47,947 nt of DNA from DAOTXN01 sp034435435 (GTDB taxonomy: Bacteria > Chloroflexota > Anaerolineae > S140-20). Made by a program: the position numbers and the translations under genes. Every line of letters starts with the position of its first letter. Positions within the stretch are counted from its first letter, which is position 1. A model generated the notes under the pieces. The model made no database searches. It was not told where the DNA came from and saw only the letters and a list, made by a program, of their open reading frames with translations. The DNA lies in NCBI GenBank assembly GCA_034435435.1, contig DAOTXN010000107.1, positions 1-47,947 of the forward strand, read 5' to 3'. Positions 1 to 7,461 of the stretch are shown here, piece by piece.

Positions 1-1
1 T

Positions 2-103
2 TGGCTCAACAACTTGGTCGTGCAGTTCAGCATCGCCCAAGAGGAACCGGTCCATCCGCTGACACAGCCTGAAAAGCGGAATCGACTTTTTGGAGATGGT
101 TAG
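2..103 (+). other. C-terminal fragment of an unidentified ORF, possibly of a mobile element
   Basis: An open frame enters from the left edge of the window and gives 33 residues (beginning WLNNLVVQFS, ending RNRLFGDG) before TAG at 101-103. It is followed at once by an inverted repeat (100-122), and the adjoining kinase gene on the other strand loses its homology at about position 138. An ORF end followed by a hairpin and a disrupted neighbour is what the right end of an insertion element looks like. I do not recognise the peptide, so the transposase idea is inference only. Confidence 0.3.
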
Positions 104-2855
104 CCCCTATGGGGCGTGCTAAACAGTACATGATAATCCGTCGCACGATAGACAGTCCTAATCCATAGCCGGTGGCGTGAACGCGGTCCAGCCGCTCAAA
201 GGGGATAAAGAGTCGCTTTTGCTCTTCCTGGGTCAGACCAGGCCCGTTATCGCGCACCCAAAAGAGGATTTGGGATTTGGGATTTGGGATTTGAGGGCGG
301 CTCTCTCCCGACACAGAATCCAAAATCGAGTATCCCAATTCCACACACGGAGGGCGGCCTCCATATTTGATGGCGTTGCTGATATAGTTGACCCACACTT
401 CTTCGATCCACGTTCCATAGCCCAATGCCACTGGCCAAGCCGCGCCCGGGAGCACAATGACCCTGGCCTGGTATTCGCAAACGACGTCATCCAAACGCTG
501 TATGGCTTCGGCCACAATGGGAGCCATCTCTAACGGCTCGGGCTCAATCTCAGCCTGGCGCACACTGGACAACAGCAAGAGTTCGTCTACGATATTGTTC
601 ATTTTGCGCCCCGCCCGCGCGATCATCTGCAAGTAGTATTTGATCTCGTCCGTCGTCAGCGTGTCAATGAATTGCTCCAAAGCCTCAGCCGCGCCGACGA
701 CGCGGGCAAGCGGATTTTTGAGCTCGTGGGCCACCGTGTGAGCAAAAGCGCCCAGCTCTTCGATAAGTTGTTCGCGTTCTCGTTCGGCCAGCACCCTGTC
801 GGTGATGTCGGTTAGAGCGATGAGCATACCTGTAAACTGGTCTTCTTTGACCACAGGGCAGGCGCTGATGATGACGGGGATAATCTGACCGCTTTTGTTT
901 GCCAGATGTGTTTCGAAACGCCGTAGCGCGGCGCGAGAGTGCTGGGAGACATCCTCAGCCATATTGAGCTGATCCTGTTGCGGCATCAGCCTACTCCAGC
1001 TCAAACCGATCAGTTCTCGCTTCTCATACCCTAGCAGGGCCTCGGCAGCCGGATTGCAGAAGGTAATACGGCCCCGGGCATCGGACATCAGGATCGCTTC
1101 GGCGACGCTTTGCACGATGTCCTCGTTAAAGGCTTTGAGATGGTGGGTTTCTTCATAGAGGCGGGCGTTTTCGATGGCAATAGCGGCTTGTTGTGCAATA
1201 CTCTGACATAGTGCGATCTCTTGGGCGGTGAACTCGCGGGGTCGGCGGCTTTCCCACAGTTCCGCAAAACCCATCAGTTGACCTTTGACGGTGAGGGGAA
1301 TGTAGAGAACGGTCTGTGCACCGTATTGCAGCATGTGCTCGCGGTCGGCTCGCGCCAGTTCAGGTCCGTCTCGCTGCGAAATATCGTGTTGTCCGGCCCG
1401 CATCTTGCCCAGGAATGGCGGGTCGCTCAGCTCATACGTATGTCCCATATCTGAGATTTGCTCCTGAGGGCAGGCGTGTGGACCGATGTATTCGGCGAGG
1501 ACTGTCGAGAGGGTTGTTCCTGGCCCTACGCCGCAAATATAGGCGCTGGTGGCGTCGATCAGGCGTCCCATTTGCTCGGCGATGCAATGCAGGACGGTGT
1601 GCAGGTCTAGCGCCGACGTGATGGCCGCTCCCGCTTCGCGCAGGGCGATTTGCTCCTGGAGGCGGCGTTGCGTCTGGGTGTACAACTGCACTCTGGCGAT
1701 AGCCAGCGCAATCTGCCGGGTCACCCCTTCGCCCCGCTCGATTTCGTCGGCAGTGAACTCGTGCGCTGTGTTGAAAGCGATCAGCGCCGCTCCCATCCGT
1801 TGGTCGCCGGCCACCAACGGCAGGCCCAACACGGCGCGGTCGGGAAACAAGCCGGCGATGCGCTTGCTCACATAGGGCGTATCGTAAACGTCGGGGATGG
1901 CCAATGCCCGGCCGGCGCTTAGCACCGAGGCGGTTATCGTGACCTCGCCCGACTCGGCGCGAACAGTCGCGTAACGATCGCGCCAGGCGCCATAAGCTGC
2001 GCCGGGTATTGGCGACTGGGTAGCCTCGTCCCACAACGTGATGTAGCAACCATCGGCGCCGAACAGATCGCCCAATTGATCGGCGAGAATTTGCAGCATG
2101 GTGGGTAGATCGGTGGTCTCGAGAGCGGCGGCGGTGATGTCGTTGAGCAGGGCTAGGAAGCGTTCGCGGTTACGCAGCTCGTCTTCCGCCCGCTTGCGCT
2201 CGGCAATTTCGTGCACCAGGCTCTGGTTACTCTCGAGCAGGGCGCGTTCGTGGCGTCGCGCACGCTCAAAGGCCTCGGCAGTACTGCGCGCCGCCGAACG
2301 GAGCAGCGTTGTCATGACTCCCAGACTCAAGATGATCATGACCAGGTCAAAATGGTCCACCCTACCCAGGGGGAGCATCAAAACGCCGCTCGTCTTGATG
2401 TAAATCGCTCCCAGCAGGGCCACGCCCGTAGACAGGCCAAAAAGGGTGGCCGCCCGTCCCCCTACCGTCAGGGCGGCGATGACGATGACGATAAAGTAAC
2501 CCAAGAGGCTGGCGTCGAGCAGGTAAGCCGAGCTGTAGAGCCACGCGGTAAGGATCAACCACAAGGCAGACGAAAGCAACGCGCCCACCAGTGTCACGTA
2601 GCCTCGGCGCAGAAGAACGTACAGGCCCAGACTAACGAGGCCCAGGAAAACCGCGCTGAGCAAGGTGAACCAGTGGTCATAGTTGGCAGGGGACCCCAGG
2701 GCTACCAGCAGCCAGATCAGTACCCCAATCGCTACGACCAGCAAGCTCAACAGGGCAGCCTGCAATAGGCTGCTGGTGCGCCGCTTGTCTTCATCCTCAA
2801 AAACGGGAAGGGCGAGAAATCGCTCGATCCATTTCATGGCGTTTTTTCTCACCAT
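27..2855 (-). CDS. Membrane sensor histidine kinase (GAF-GAF-PAS-HisKA-HATPase), 3' end disrupted
   Basis: A 942-residue reading frame for a sensor kinase that autophosphorylates on His710 (AHELKNP). The N-terminus has a block of about six hydrophobic segments (residues 28-190), then a coiled region, two GAF domains (about 235-395 and 405-560), a PAS domain (about 575-690), HisKA and HATPase_c (N-box NAIKYGG, DNGPG, GYGLGLSIV). Homology stops after SIVRRI near position 138. The last 38 residues are unrelated and read through an inverted repeat, so the end of the ATPase domain is lost and activity is doubtful. A low-complexity insert (PQIPNPKSQ) from a 7-bp tandem repeat lies just before DNGPG. 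ATG 2855 is used; ATG 2837 is an alternative. No cognate regulator is adjacent. Confidence 0.85.
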   Translation of the reverse strand: MVRKNAMKWIERFLALPVFEDEDKRRTSSLLQAALLSLLVVAIGVLIWLLVALGSPANYDHWFTLLSAVFLGLVSLGLYVLLRRGYVTLVGALLSSALWLILTAWLYSSAYLLDASLLGYFIVIVIAALTVGGRAATLFGLSTGVALLGAIYIKTSGVLMLPLGRVDHFDLVMIILSLGVMTTLLRSAARSTAEAFERARRHERALLESNQSLVHEIAERKRAEDELRNRERFLALLNDITAAALETTDLPTMLQILADQLGDLFGADGCYITLWDEATQSPIPGAAYGAWRDRYATVRAESGEVTITASVLSAGRALAIPDVYDTPYVSKRIAGLFPDRAVLGLPLVAGDQRMGAALIAFNTAHEFTADEIERGEGVTRQIALAIARVQLYTQTQRRLQEQIALREAGAAITSALDLHTVLHCIAEQMGRLIDATSAYICGVGPGTTLSTVLAEYIGPHACPQEQISDMGHTYELSDPPFLGKMRAGQHDISQRDGPELARADREHMLQYGAQTVLYIPLTVKGQLMGFAELWESRRPREFTAQEIALCQSIAQQAAIAIENARLYEETHHLKAFNEDIVQSVAEAILMSDARGRITFCNPAAEALLGYEKRELIGLSWSRLMPQQDQLNMAEDVSQHSRAALRRFETHLANKSGQIIPVIISACPVVKEDQFTGMLIALTDITDRVLAEREREQLIEELGAFAHTVAHELKNPLARVVGAAEALEQFIDTLTTDEIKYYLQMIARAGRKMNNIVDELLLLSSVRQAEIEPEPLEMAPIVAEAIQRLDDVVCEYQARVIVLPGAAWPVALGYGTWIEEVWVNYISNAIKYGGRPPCVELGYSILDSVSGESRPQIPNPKSQILFWVRDNGPGLTQEEQKRLFIPFERLDRVHATGYGLGLSIVRRIIMYCLARPIGANHLQKVDSAFQAVSADGPVPLGRC
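100..122. repeat. Imperfect inverted repeat at the putative element end
   Basis: TTAGCCCC, a 3-base loop (TAT), then GGGGCGTGCTAA. The outer TTAGC/GCTAA and inner CCCC/GGGG arms pair with a small asymmetric bulge. It sits just after the stop of the partial plus-strand ORF and inside the aberrant C-terminus of the kinase gene. It may be a terminator or a subterminal hairpin of the element. Confidence 0.45.
266..293. repeat. Heptamer tandem repeat (GGATTTG x4) inside the kinase gene
   Basis: Four exact 7-bp units. They lie in the HATPase region of the kinase and are translated as IPNPKSQ-type low complexity. One of several 7-bp-period arrays in this window. Confidence 0.9.
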
Positions 2856-2952
2856 TTACCGCGAGGGTGCGGGGAGCAAGTCAATACGGCCGTACTTGCG
2901 CCGATCGAGTCTGTATGAAAACCGGCGCACGTCGCGCGACAGGCGCGAAAAA

Positions 2953-2981
2953 ATTATACCACACTGGCGCAATACCGGAAA
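2953..2981 (-). promoter_or_regulatory. Putative sigma70-type promoter of the kinase gene
   Basis: On the minus strand, TATAAT (2953-2958) is preceded by TTTCCG (2976-2981) with a 17-bp spacer. It lies between the end of the upstream methyltransferase gene (3002) and the kinase start (2855), so the kinase probably has its own transcript. Confidence 0.45.
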
Positions 2982-3001
2982 GCATAAAGTAAAGGGAACT
3001 T

Positions 3002-3775
3002 TTAGCCTGGCCGCCGGGCAACGACGACCAAGTCGGGTGATTCTTTTGGATCAAAGGGCGCGCCGCTCAGATCGCCATAGTAAGCGATCTCGGCCAACCC
3101 GACCGCCGGCAGCAAACGGGCCAGGTCGGCGTGGAAGAGAGGGCGCTGAGGAGTGCTATGAACCTCGACGGTCCATTCGCCTTTTTCCTGTTCGGTAAAG
3201 AGGGCGATGTGAAAATCAATGCGCGGTTGGGGAGTGTCTACATAGTCGGCCAAGCGCCACACCAGGGCTTGGCGACCCTGGTGGGCGCCGGCATTCACCG
3301 CAAACCAACGTGGGCGGGTGCGCCAGCGCCGGTCATAGTTGAGATTGTGCAACACCAACAGACCGCCGGGACGCAGGCTGGATGACAAATCGGCCAACGC
3401 CAGGTGTAATTCGGTTTCGGTCAGCAGATGGGGCAGGGAATTGCCCAGGCACAGCACGGCGTCAAAGGGAGGAAAACGGGAGGCCAACGCGCCCAGGCCG
3501 ACCACGTGAAACGTGGGGTTATCGAGCCTGGCTACCTTTTCACGGGCCAGCGCAATCATCGCCGGGCTGATGTCGGCGCCGACAACCCGATAGCCCCATT
3601 GCGCCAGCGCCAGGGCGTGTCCACCGCTGCCGCAGGCGGCGTCGAGAACGGTGTGGGCGCGAGCTTGCTCCAAGAGACGGCGCAGGAACGGCCCTTCAAA
3701 CTCCAACCGGCCGGCCCAATCGGTCATGACGTCAAACAGCGGGGCCAGTCGGTCGTAGAAAACCGTCGCGTCCAA
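3002..3775 (-). CDS. Class I SAM-dependent methyltransferase
   Basis: A 257-residue soluble protein with the Rossmann-type SAM site: motif I VLDAACGSGGHALAL (about residues 43-57), the acidic ribose-binding residue after strand 2 (VVGADIS), and motif IV (FDAVLCLGNSLPHL). This is the Methyltransf_25/11 fold used on small molecules; the substrate cannot be read from sequence. The start is TTG at 3775, two bases from the stop of the MIP18 gene, with GGA upstream. Last gene of a four-gene operon with a ferredoxin, a cupin and a DUF59 protein, which hints at a metal- or Fe-S-linked modification, but this is inference. Confidence 0.85.
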   Translation of the reverse strand: MDATVFYDRLAPLFDVMTDWAGRLEFEGPFLRRLLEQARAHTVLDAACGSGGHALALAQWGYRVVGADISPAMIALAREKVARLDNPTFHVVGLGALASRFPPFDAVLCLGNSLPHLLTETELHLALADLSSSLRPGGLLVLHNLNYDRRWRTRPRWFAVNAGAHQGRQALVWRLADYVDTPQPRIDFHIALFTEQEKGEWTVEVHSTPQRPLFHADLARLLPAVGLAEIAYYGDLSGAPFDPKESPDLVVVARRPG

Positions 3776-4090
3776 CTATTTCCAACCCAGATGGGCGCGG
3801 GCTATAGGACTGAGCCGTTCGGGCGTCCAGGGCGGATCCCACACGATACGCACCGCCGTCTCTGCGACTTCGGGCAGACTGTTGACCGCCTGCCAGGCCT
3901 GGCGGGCGATAAAGCTGTGCATCGGGCAGCCCGGCGTGGTCAGGGTCATGTCGATCTTGACTTTGTTTCCGTCAATGTCTACGGCGTAAATCAAACCCAG
4001 ATCGACGACATTGATTCCCAACTCGGGGTCGTTCACCTGGCGCAGGGCGTTCAAAACGGTAGCTTGGGTTAAGGTGGTGGTTTGAGCCAT
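3776..4090 (-). CDS. MIP18/DUF59-family Fe-S assembly protein (SufT/PaaD-like)
   Basis: 104 residues covering the whole DUF59 domain: the N-terminal helix with VNDPELGINVVDLGLIY, then MTLTTPGCPMHSFI with the conserved cysteine, and a C-terminal VWDPPWTPERLS. Members of this family (SufT, PaaD, MIP18) help mature Fe-S proteins or assemble metal enzymes. The gene lies 13 bp after the cupin and directly before the methyltransferase, downstream of a 2[4Fe-4S] ferredoxin, so a maturation role for a partner in this operon is plausible. It is a single domain with no fusion. Confidence 0.88.
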   Translation of the reverse strand: MAQTTTLTQATVLNALRQVNDPELGINVVDLGLIYAVDIDGNKVKIDMTLTTPGCPMHSFIARQAWQAVNSLPEVAETAVRIVWDPPWTPERLSPIARAHLGWK

Positions 4091-4103
4091 TCGATAGTTC
4101 CTT

Positions 4104-4415
4104 TCAAGTGGATAGTCTCCCGCGGCTGACCAACAGCGTCATACGAGTCCGGGCAGCGATGCTGCGGCGCGCGCCCTGAGGGACGATAGCCACGGTTCCA
4201 GGGCCAATCGTTTGCTGTACACCATTGATGCTCATCCAACCCTGGCCGTCTACAATATAGAACATACCTGCCGGGCCGGGATGTTCGGCAATGCTTTGCT
4301 CGGGTTCAAAGCCGATCAGCATTACGATCAAGTCATCTGACTGAAACAACGGTGTGGCGACGTGGTGATCGGTCGAAAATTGGGTGTGGCTGACAAGATG
4401 ATCGTAAAAAGGCAT
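4104..4415 (-). CDS. Small single-domain cupin protein
   Basis: 103 residues with a beta-rich cupin pattern: LIGFEPEQSIAEHPGPAGMF (motif 1 region, one His retained) and GPGTVAIVPQGARRSI (motif 2, without the usual His). The incomplete set of metal ligands makes a sensing, binding or isomerase-like role as likely as catalysis. ATG 4415 overlaps the ferredoxin stop (TGATG), so translation is probably coupled; the frame could open 24 bases earlier but would run into the ferredoxin gene. Function unknown. Confidence 0.8.
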   Translation of the reverse strand: MPFYDHLVSHTQFSTDHHVATPLFQSDDLIVMLIGFEPEQSIAEHPGPAGMFYIVDGQGWMSINGVQQTIGPGTVAIVPQGARRSIAARTRMTLLVSRGRLST

Positions 4416-4702
4416 CAGGGTTCCTCGCCGGATAGACAATCGATTGTAAAACTAAAAGTCGGGTTTGGCAAGCGCATGGCAGGGGAATCTGCGCCGGCGA
4501 TGATTTCATAAGGTAGACTGATCGCTCCTTGAGGGCAGATATTCTCGCAGTCGGCGCAATATTCACACCGCTCGGGTGCGACCAGCACGGCGCGGTGGGC
4601 GATCATCTCCAGAGCACCTGTCGGGCAAGCCTGTACACATTCACCGCAGCCCCCACAGCGATCTAGATCGATCATCGGCAAGAATGACTCAAAACCATCC
4701 AT
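4415..4702 (-). CDS. 2[4Fe-4S] ferredoxin
   Basis: A 95-residue protein with two cluster-binding motifs, CGGCGECVQACP (about residues 17-28) and CEYCADCENICP (about 47-58), the classic bacterial dicluster pattern. The roughly 35-residue C-terminal extension after the second cluster carries no further cysteine pattern except one near the end. A Shine-Dalgarno GGGAGAG precedes ATG 4702. First gene of the operon with cupin, MIP18 and methyltransferase; it would supply electrons to a partner that is not evident here. Confidence 0.92.
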   Translation of the reverse strand: MDGFESFLPMIDLDRCGGCGECVQACPTGALEMIAHRAVLVAPERCEYCADCENICPQGAISLPYEIIAGADSPAMRLPNPTFSFTIDCLSGEEP

Positions 4703-4724
4703 AGCTCTCTCCCACGTTAGGCTT

Positions 4725-4753
4725 ATTTTAGCGTGACCTGGATGGGCGGTCAG
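4725..4753 (-). promoter_or_regulatory. Putative promoter of the ferredoxin operon
   Basis: Minus strand TAAAAT (4725-4730) with CTGACC (4748-4753) 17 bp upstream, ending about 22 bp before the ferredoxin start. Match to the sigma70 consensus is moderate. Confidence 0.4.
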
Positions 4754-4819
4754 CGACTAAAGTCACACCTCGGCTGAACAAGTATGTGGCTCAATTCGAC
4801 CCTTGTTCCCTGATTATCA

Positions 4820-4848
4820 TTGACTTCTCTTGTTCCCTATGCTATATT
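4820..4848 (+). promoter_or_regulatory. Putative promoter of the acylase gene
   Basis: TTGACT (4820-4825), 17-bp spacer, TATATT (4843-4848) with an extended -10 TGC. It lies about 100 bp before the acylase start and is divergent from the ferredoxin operon. Confidence 0.6.
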
Positions 4849-4950
4849 CAAATTGTAAGTAATGGCTATTCCTTCCAGAACCTTTGGACTCTCAAGAGCC
4901 CTCGGTGTCCTGGCGTCTCGGCGGTAAAATTTGCTCCTTGAAGGGAACAG

Positions 4951-7371
4951 ATGACGATGGGGGGTAAACGACTCGTTGCCTTTGGCGCCTTTTTTGGCGC
5001 GACCGCCGGTGCGGCCGGGGCGCTCTATTATGCGTTGCTGCGCCGTCCCCTGGCCCAGACCGGCGGCGCGATTCACCTGAGCGGCTTGCAACGCGACGTG
5101 GAGATCATCCGCGACCGTTGGGGCGTGCCGCACATTTATGCTCAGAATGCACGCGATCTGTTCTTTGCGCAGGGCTTTGTGCACGCTCAGGATCGGTTGT
5201 TCCAGATGGAGTTTTCGAGGCGGCTGGGCGCGGGACGGCTGGCCGAGGTGCTGGGACCATTGGCTATAGACGTGGATCGCTGGCTGCGCGTGATCGGCCT
5301 GCGGCGAGTGGCCGAAAAAGAGGTCGCCCTGCTCGGCGCCGACGCGCGCGAATGGATGTTCGCCTATGCCAGCGGTGTGAATGCGTTCATCGACCAGGGT
5401 AAATTGCCGGTGGAGTTTACCTTGTTGCGTTATCGGCCCGAACGCTGGCAGATCGCCGACTCGTTGACCTGGATCAAATTCATGGACTGGTCGCTGGCGG
5501 TGAACTGGGAGGCAGAATTGCTGCGGGCGCAACTGATCGCCCGCCTCGGCCCGGAGCGGGTCGCCGCGCTCGACGCACCCTATCCCTCAAGCAACCCGAT
5601 CACTTTGCCGGCAGGCTTTGACTGGAGCCACGTCGGAGCGGGCGCGCTGACTCGCGCCCACGCTGCCCGCTCCTTCAGCGGCCCGCCCACCGAAGCCGGG
5701 CTGGGTAGCAACAACTGGGCAGTAGACGGCTCACGCACAGCCGGCGGCGCACCGTTGCTGGCCAGCGACATGCATCTGGCGCTCACCATGCCCGCGATAT
5801 GGTACGAAAATCATCTCTGCGGCGGCGATTTTGACGTAATCGGCCTCTCGCTGGCGGGCGTGCCAGGGGTCGTCGCCGGGCACAACGGGCGAGTGGCGTG
5901 GAGCTTTACGGCCGGCTTTGCCGACACACAAGACCTGTACGTCGAACGGCTCAATCCTGAAAACCGTCGCCAGTACGAATTTGAGGGCGCGTGGCACACC
6001 GCCGAGGTGCTACGCGAAGAGATCGTGATCAAAGGCAGCCAGCCGGTAATCGAAGAGGTGCTGATCACCCGCCATGGCCCGCTCATCGACGGCCTGAGCG
6101 CCGAAGCCGGCGAGCCGCTGGCGCTGCGCTGGACGGCGTTGGAACCCAGCGACATGGCCGCCCTGCTCTTTGAAATCGCCTGCGTCCGAGATTGCGCCGG
6201 GTTCCACCAAGCCTTACCGCGCTGGAGCGGACCGGTGCTCAACGCCGTGTACGCCGACGTAGAGGGGAACATCGGCTATACGCTGGCCGGACGTATGCCG
6301 CTGCGCGCGCCGGGACACGATGGGCGTACACCTGTACCTGGCTGGACCGGCGAGTACGAATGGCGGGGTTACGTGCCTTTTGAGCATTGGCCTCACGCGC
6401 TGAACCCGCCCGATGGAGTATTTATCACCGCGAACGCCAAACCCGTCGGCGACGATTACCCCTACTTTTTGGGCCATTCGTGGGGACCGGGTTTTCGCGC
6501 GGCGCGCATCGCCGAGCTGCTGGGCGACGCGCGCGAGCTGACCGTCGCCGATTTTTGCCGTATGCAGTTCGACCAAAAGTCGGTGCTGGCCCGGCGCGTC
6601 GGCGAACACCTGCGCCGCCTCGAATCCCATATCCACTATCCACTATCCAACATCCTTGAGAACTGGAGCGGCGATCTCTCGCCCGACAGCCCTGCCGCCG
6701 CTCTCTATCAAGTGTTCATCCGCCGCCTGCTCTACAACGTCCTCGACGCCGTATGGGCCGAGGCCGGCGCACCGCCCGACGCTCACCTGGCAGATCGCTT
6801 TGTGGGCCAGGGCATACATCCGCTGCTCTCGGCCACCAGTTGGGATCTTGGCTCCAACGGGAGGGCGCTCGTCGCGCGCTGGCTGGACGAACCTGACGCT
6901 TTTCCGCTTGAAAACCACTCCCTGGACGAGTTGATGGAGATGAGCTTGCGCGAAGCGGCAGAATATTTGCAATGGCGGCTGGGACCGGAAGCGCAGCGCT
7001 GGCGTTGGGGCGCTTTGCACCAACTAACCTACGCCCACCCGTTGGGGCAGGTCAAGCCGCTGGATAAGCTGTTTAATCGCGGCCCGTACCCTGTCGGCGG
7101 CGACGACACCACAGTTTGGGCCACGAGTTCGTATTATCACAGTCTGGACACCGAGCGCATGGTCGGTCCGGTGTGTCGTTTTGTGATAGACCTGAGCGAC
7201 CTGAGCCAATCGTGCTCGCTGAACGCGCCAGGGCAATCGGGCCAGCCAGGCAGTTCGCATTATGCCGACCGCATCCAGGCGTGGTTGGTGGGAGACTATC
7301 ATCCACTGTTGTACGAGCGGGAAGAAATAGAACGGCAGTCTGAGGCGATTTTGCGATTGCAATCCGATTAA
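4951..7371 (+). CDS. Penicillin acylase (amidase)-family Ntn hydrolase
   Basis: 806 residues, the usual length of the family. These enzymes hydrolyse amide bonds (beta-lactam side chains, acyl-homoserine lactones) after autocatalytic cleavage into two chains. The new beta-chain N-terminus is the nucleophile Ser253 in GLGSNNWAVDGSRT. The alpha chain begins after a short membrane anchor (about residues 8-30) and has the family pattern DRWGVPHIYA and GFVHAQDRLFQME. The Asn of the oxyanion site is expected in the FITANAKPVGDDYPYF block. Start ATG 4951 follows GAAGGGA. A 7-bp tandem array inserts YPLSN-type low complexity near residue 560 without breaking the frame. The substrate cannot be read from sequence. 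Confidence 0.92.
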   Translation: MTMGGKRLVAFGAFFGATAGAAGALYYALLRRPLAQTGGAIHLSGLQRDVEIIRDRWGVPHIYAQNARDLFFAQGFVHAQDRLFQMEFSRRLGAGRLAEVLGPLAIDVDRWLRVIGLRRVAEKEVALLGADAREWMFAYASGVNAFIDQGKLPVEFTLLRYRPERWQIADSLTWIKFMDWSLAVNWEAELLRAQLIARLGPERVAALDAPYPSSNPITLPAGFDWSHVGAGALTRAHAARSFSGPPTEAGLGSNNWAVDGSRTAGGAPLLASDMHLALTMPAIWYENHLCGGDFDVIGLSLAGVPGVVAGHNGRVAWSFTAGFADTQDLYVERLNPENRRQYEFEGAWHTAEVLREEIVIKGSQPVIEEVLITRHGPLIDGLSAEAGEPLALRWTALEPSDMAALLFEIACVRDCAGFHQALPRWSGPVLNAVYADVEGNIGYTLAGRMPLRAPGHDGRTPVPGWTGEYEWRGYVPFEHWPHALNPPDGVFITANAKPVGDDYPYFLGHSWGPGFRAARIAELLGDARELTVADFCRMQFDQKSVLARRVGEHLRRLESHIHYPLSNILENWSGDLSPDSPAAALYQVFIRRLLYNVLDAVWAEAGAPPDAHLADRFVGQGIHPLLSATSWDLGSNGRALVARWLDEPDAFPLENHSLDELMEMSLREAAEYLQWRLGPEAQRWRWGALHQLTYAHPLGQVKPLDKLFNRGPYPVGGDDTTVWATSSYYHSLDTERMVGPVCRFVIDLSDLSQSCSLNAPGQSGQPGSSHYADRIQAWLVGDYHPLLYEREEIERQSEAILRLQSD
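6630..6657. repeat. Heptamer tandem repeat (TATCCAC-type x4) inside the acylase gene
   Basis: Four 7-bp units, two exact (TATCCAC) and two degenerate, read in frame through the acylase around residue 560. Confidence 0.75.
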
Positions 7372-7461
7372 CAGTCCACATTTGTGAGGGATTGGTTTAA
7401 TTTTGGCATCCGGTTAGGAACAGTGGAATCGTAACCGGGTTCAAATCAAAGGGAGACGACA

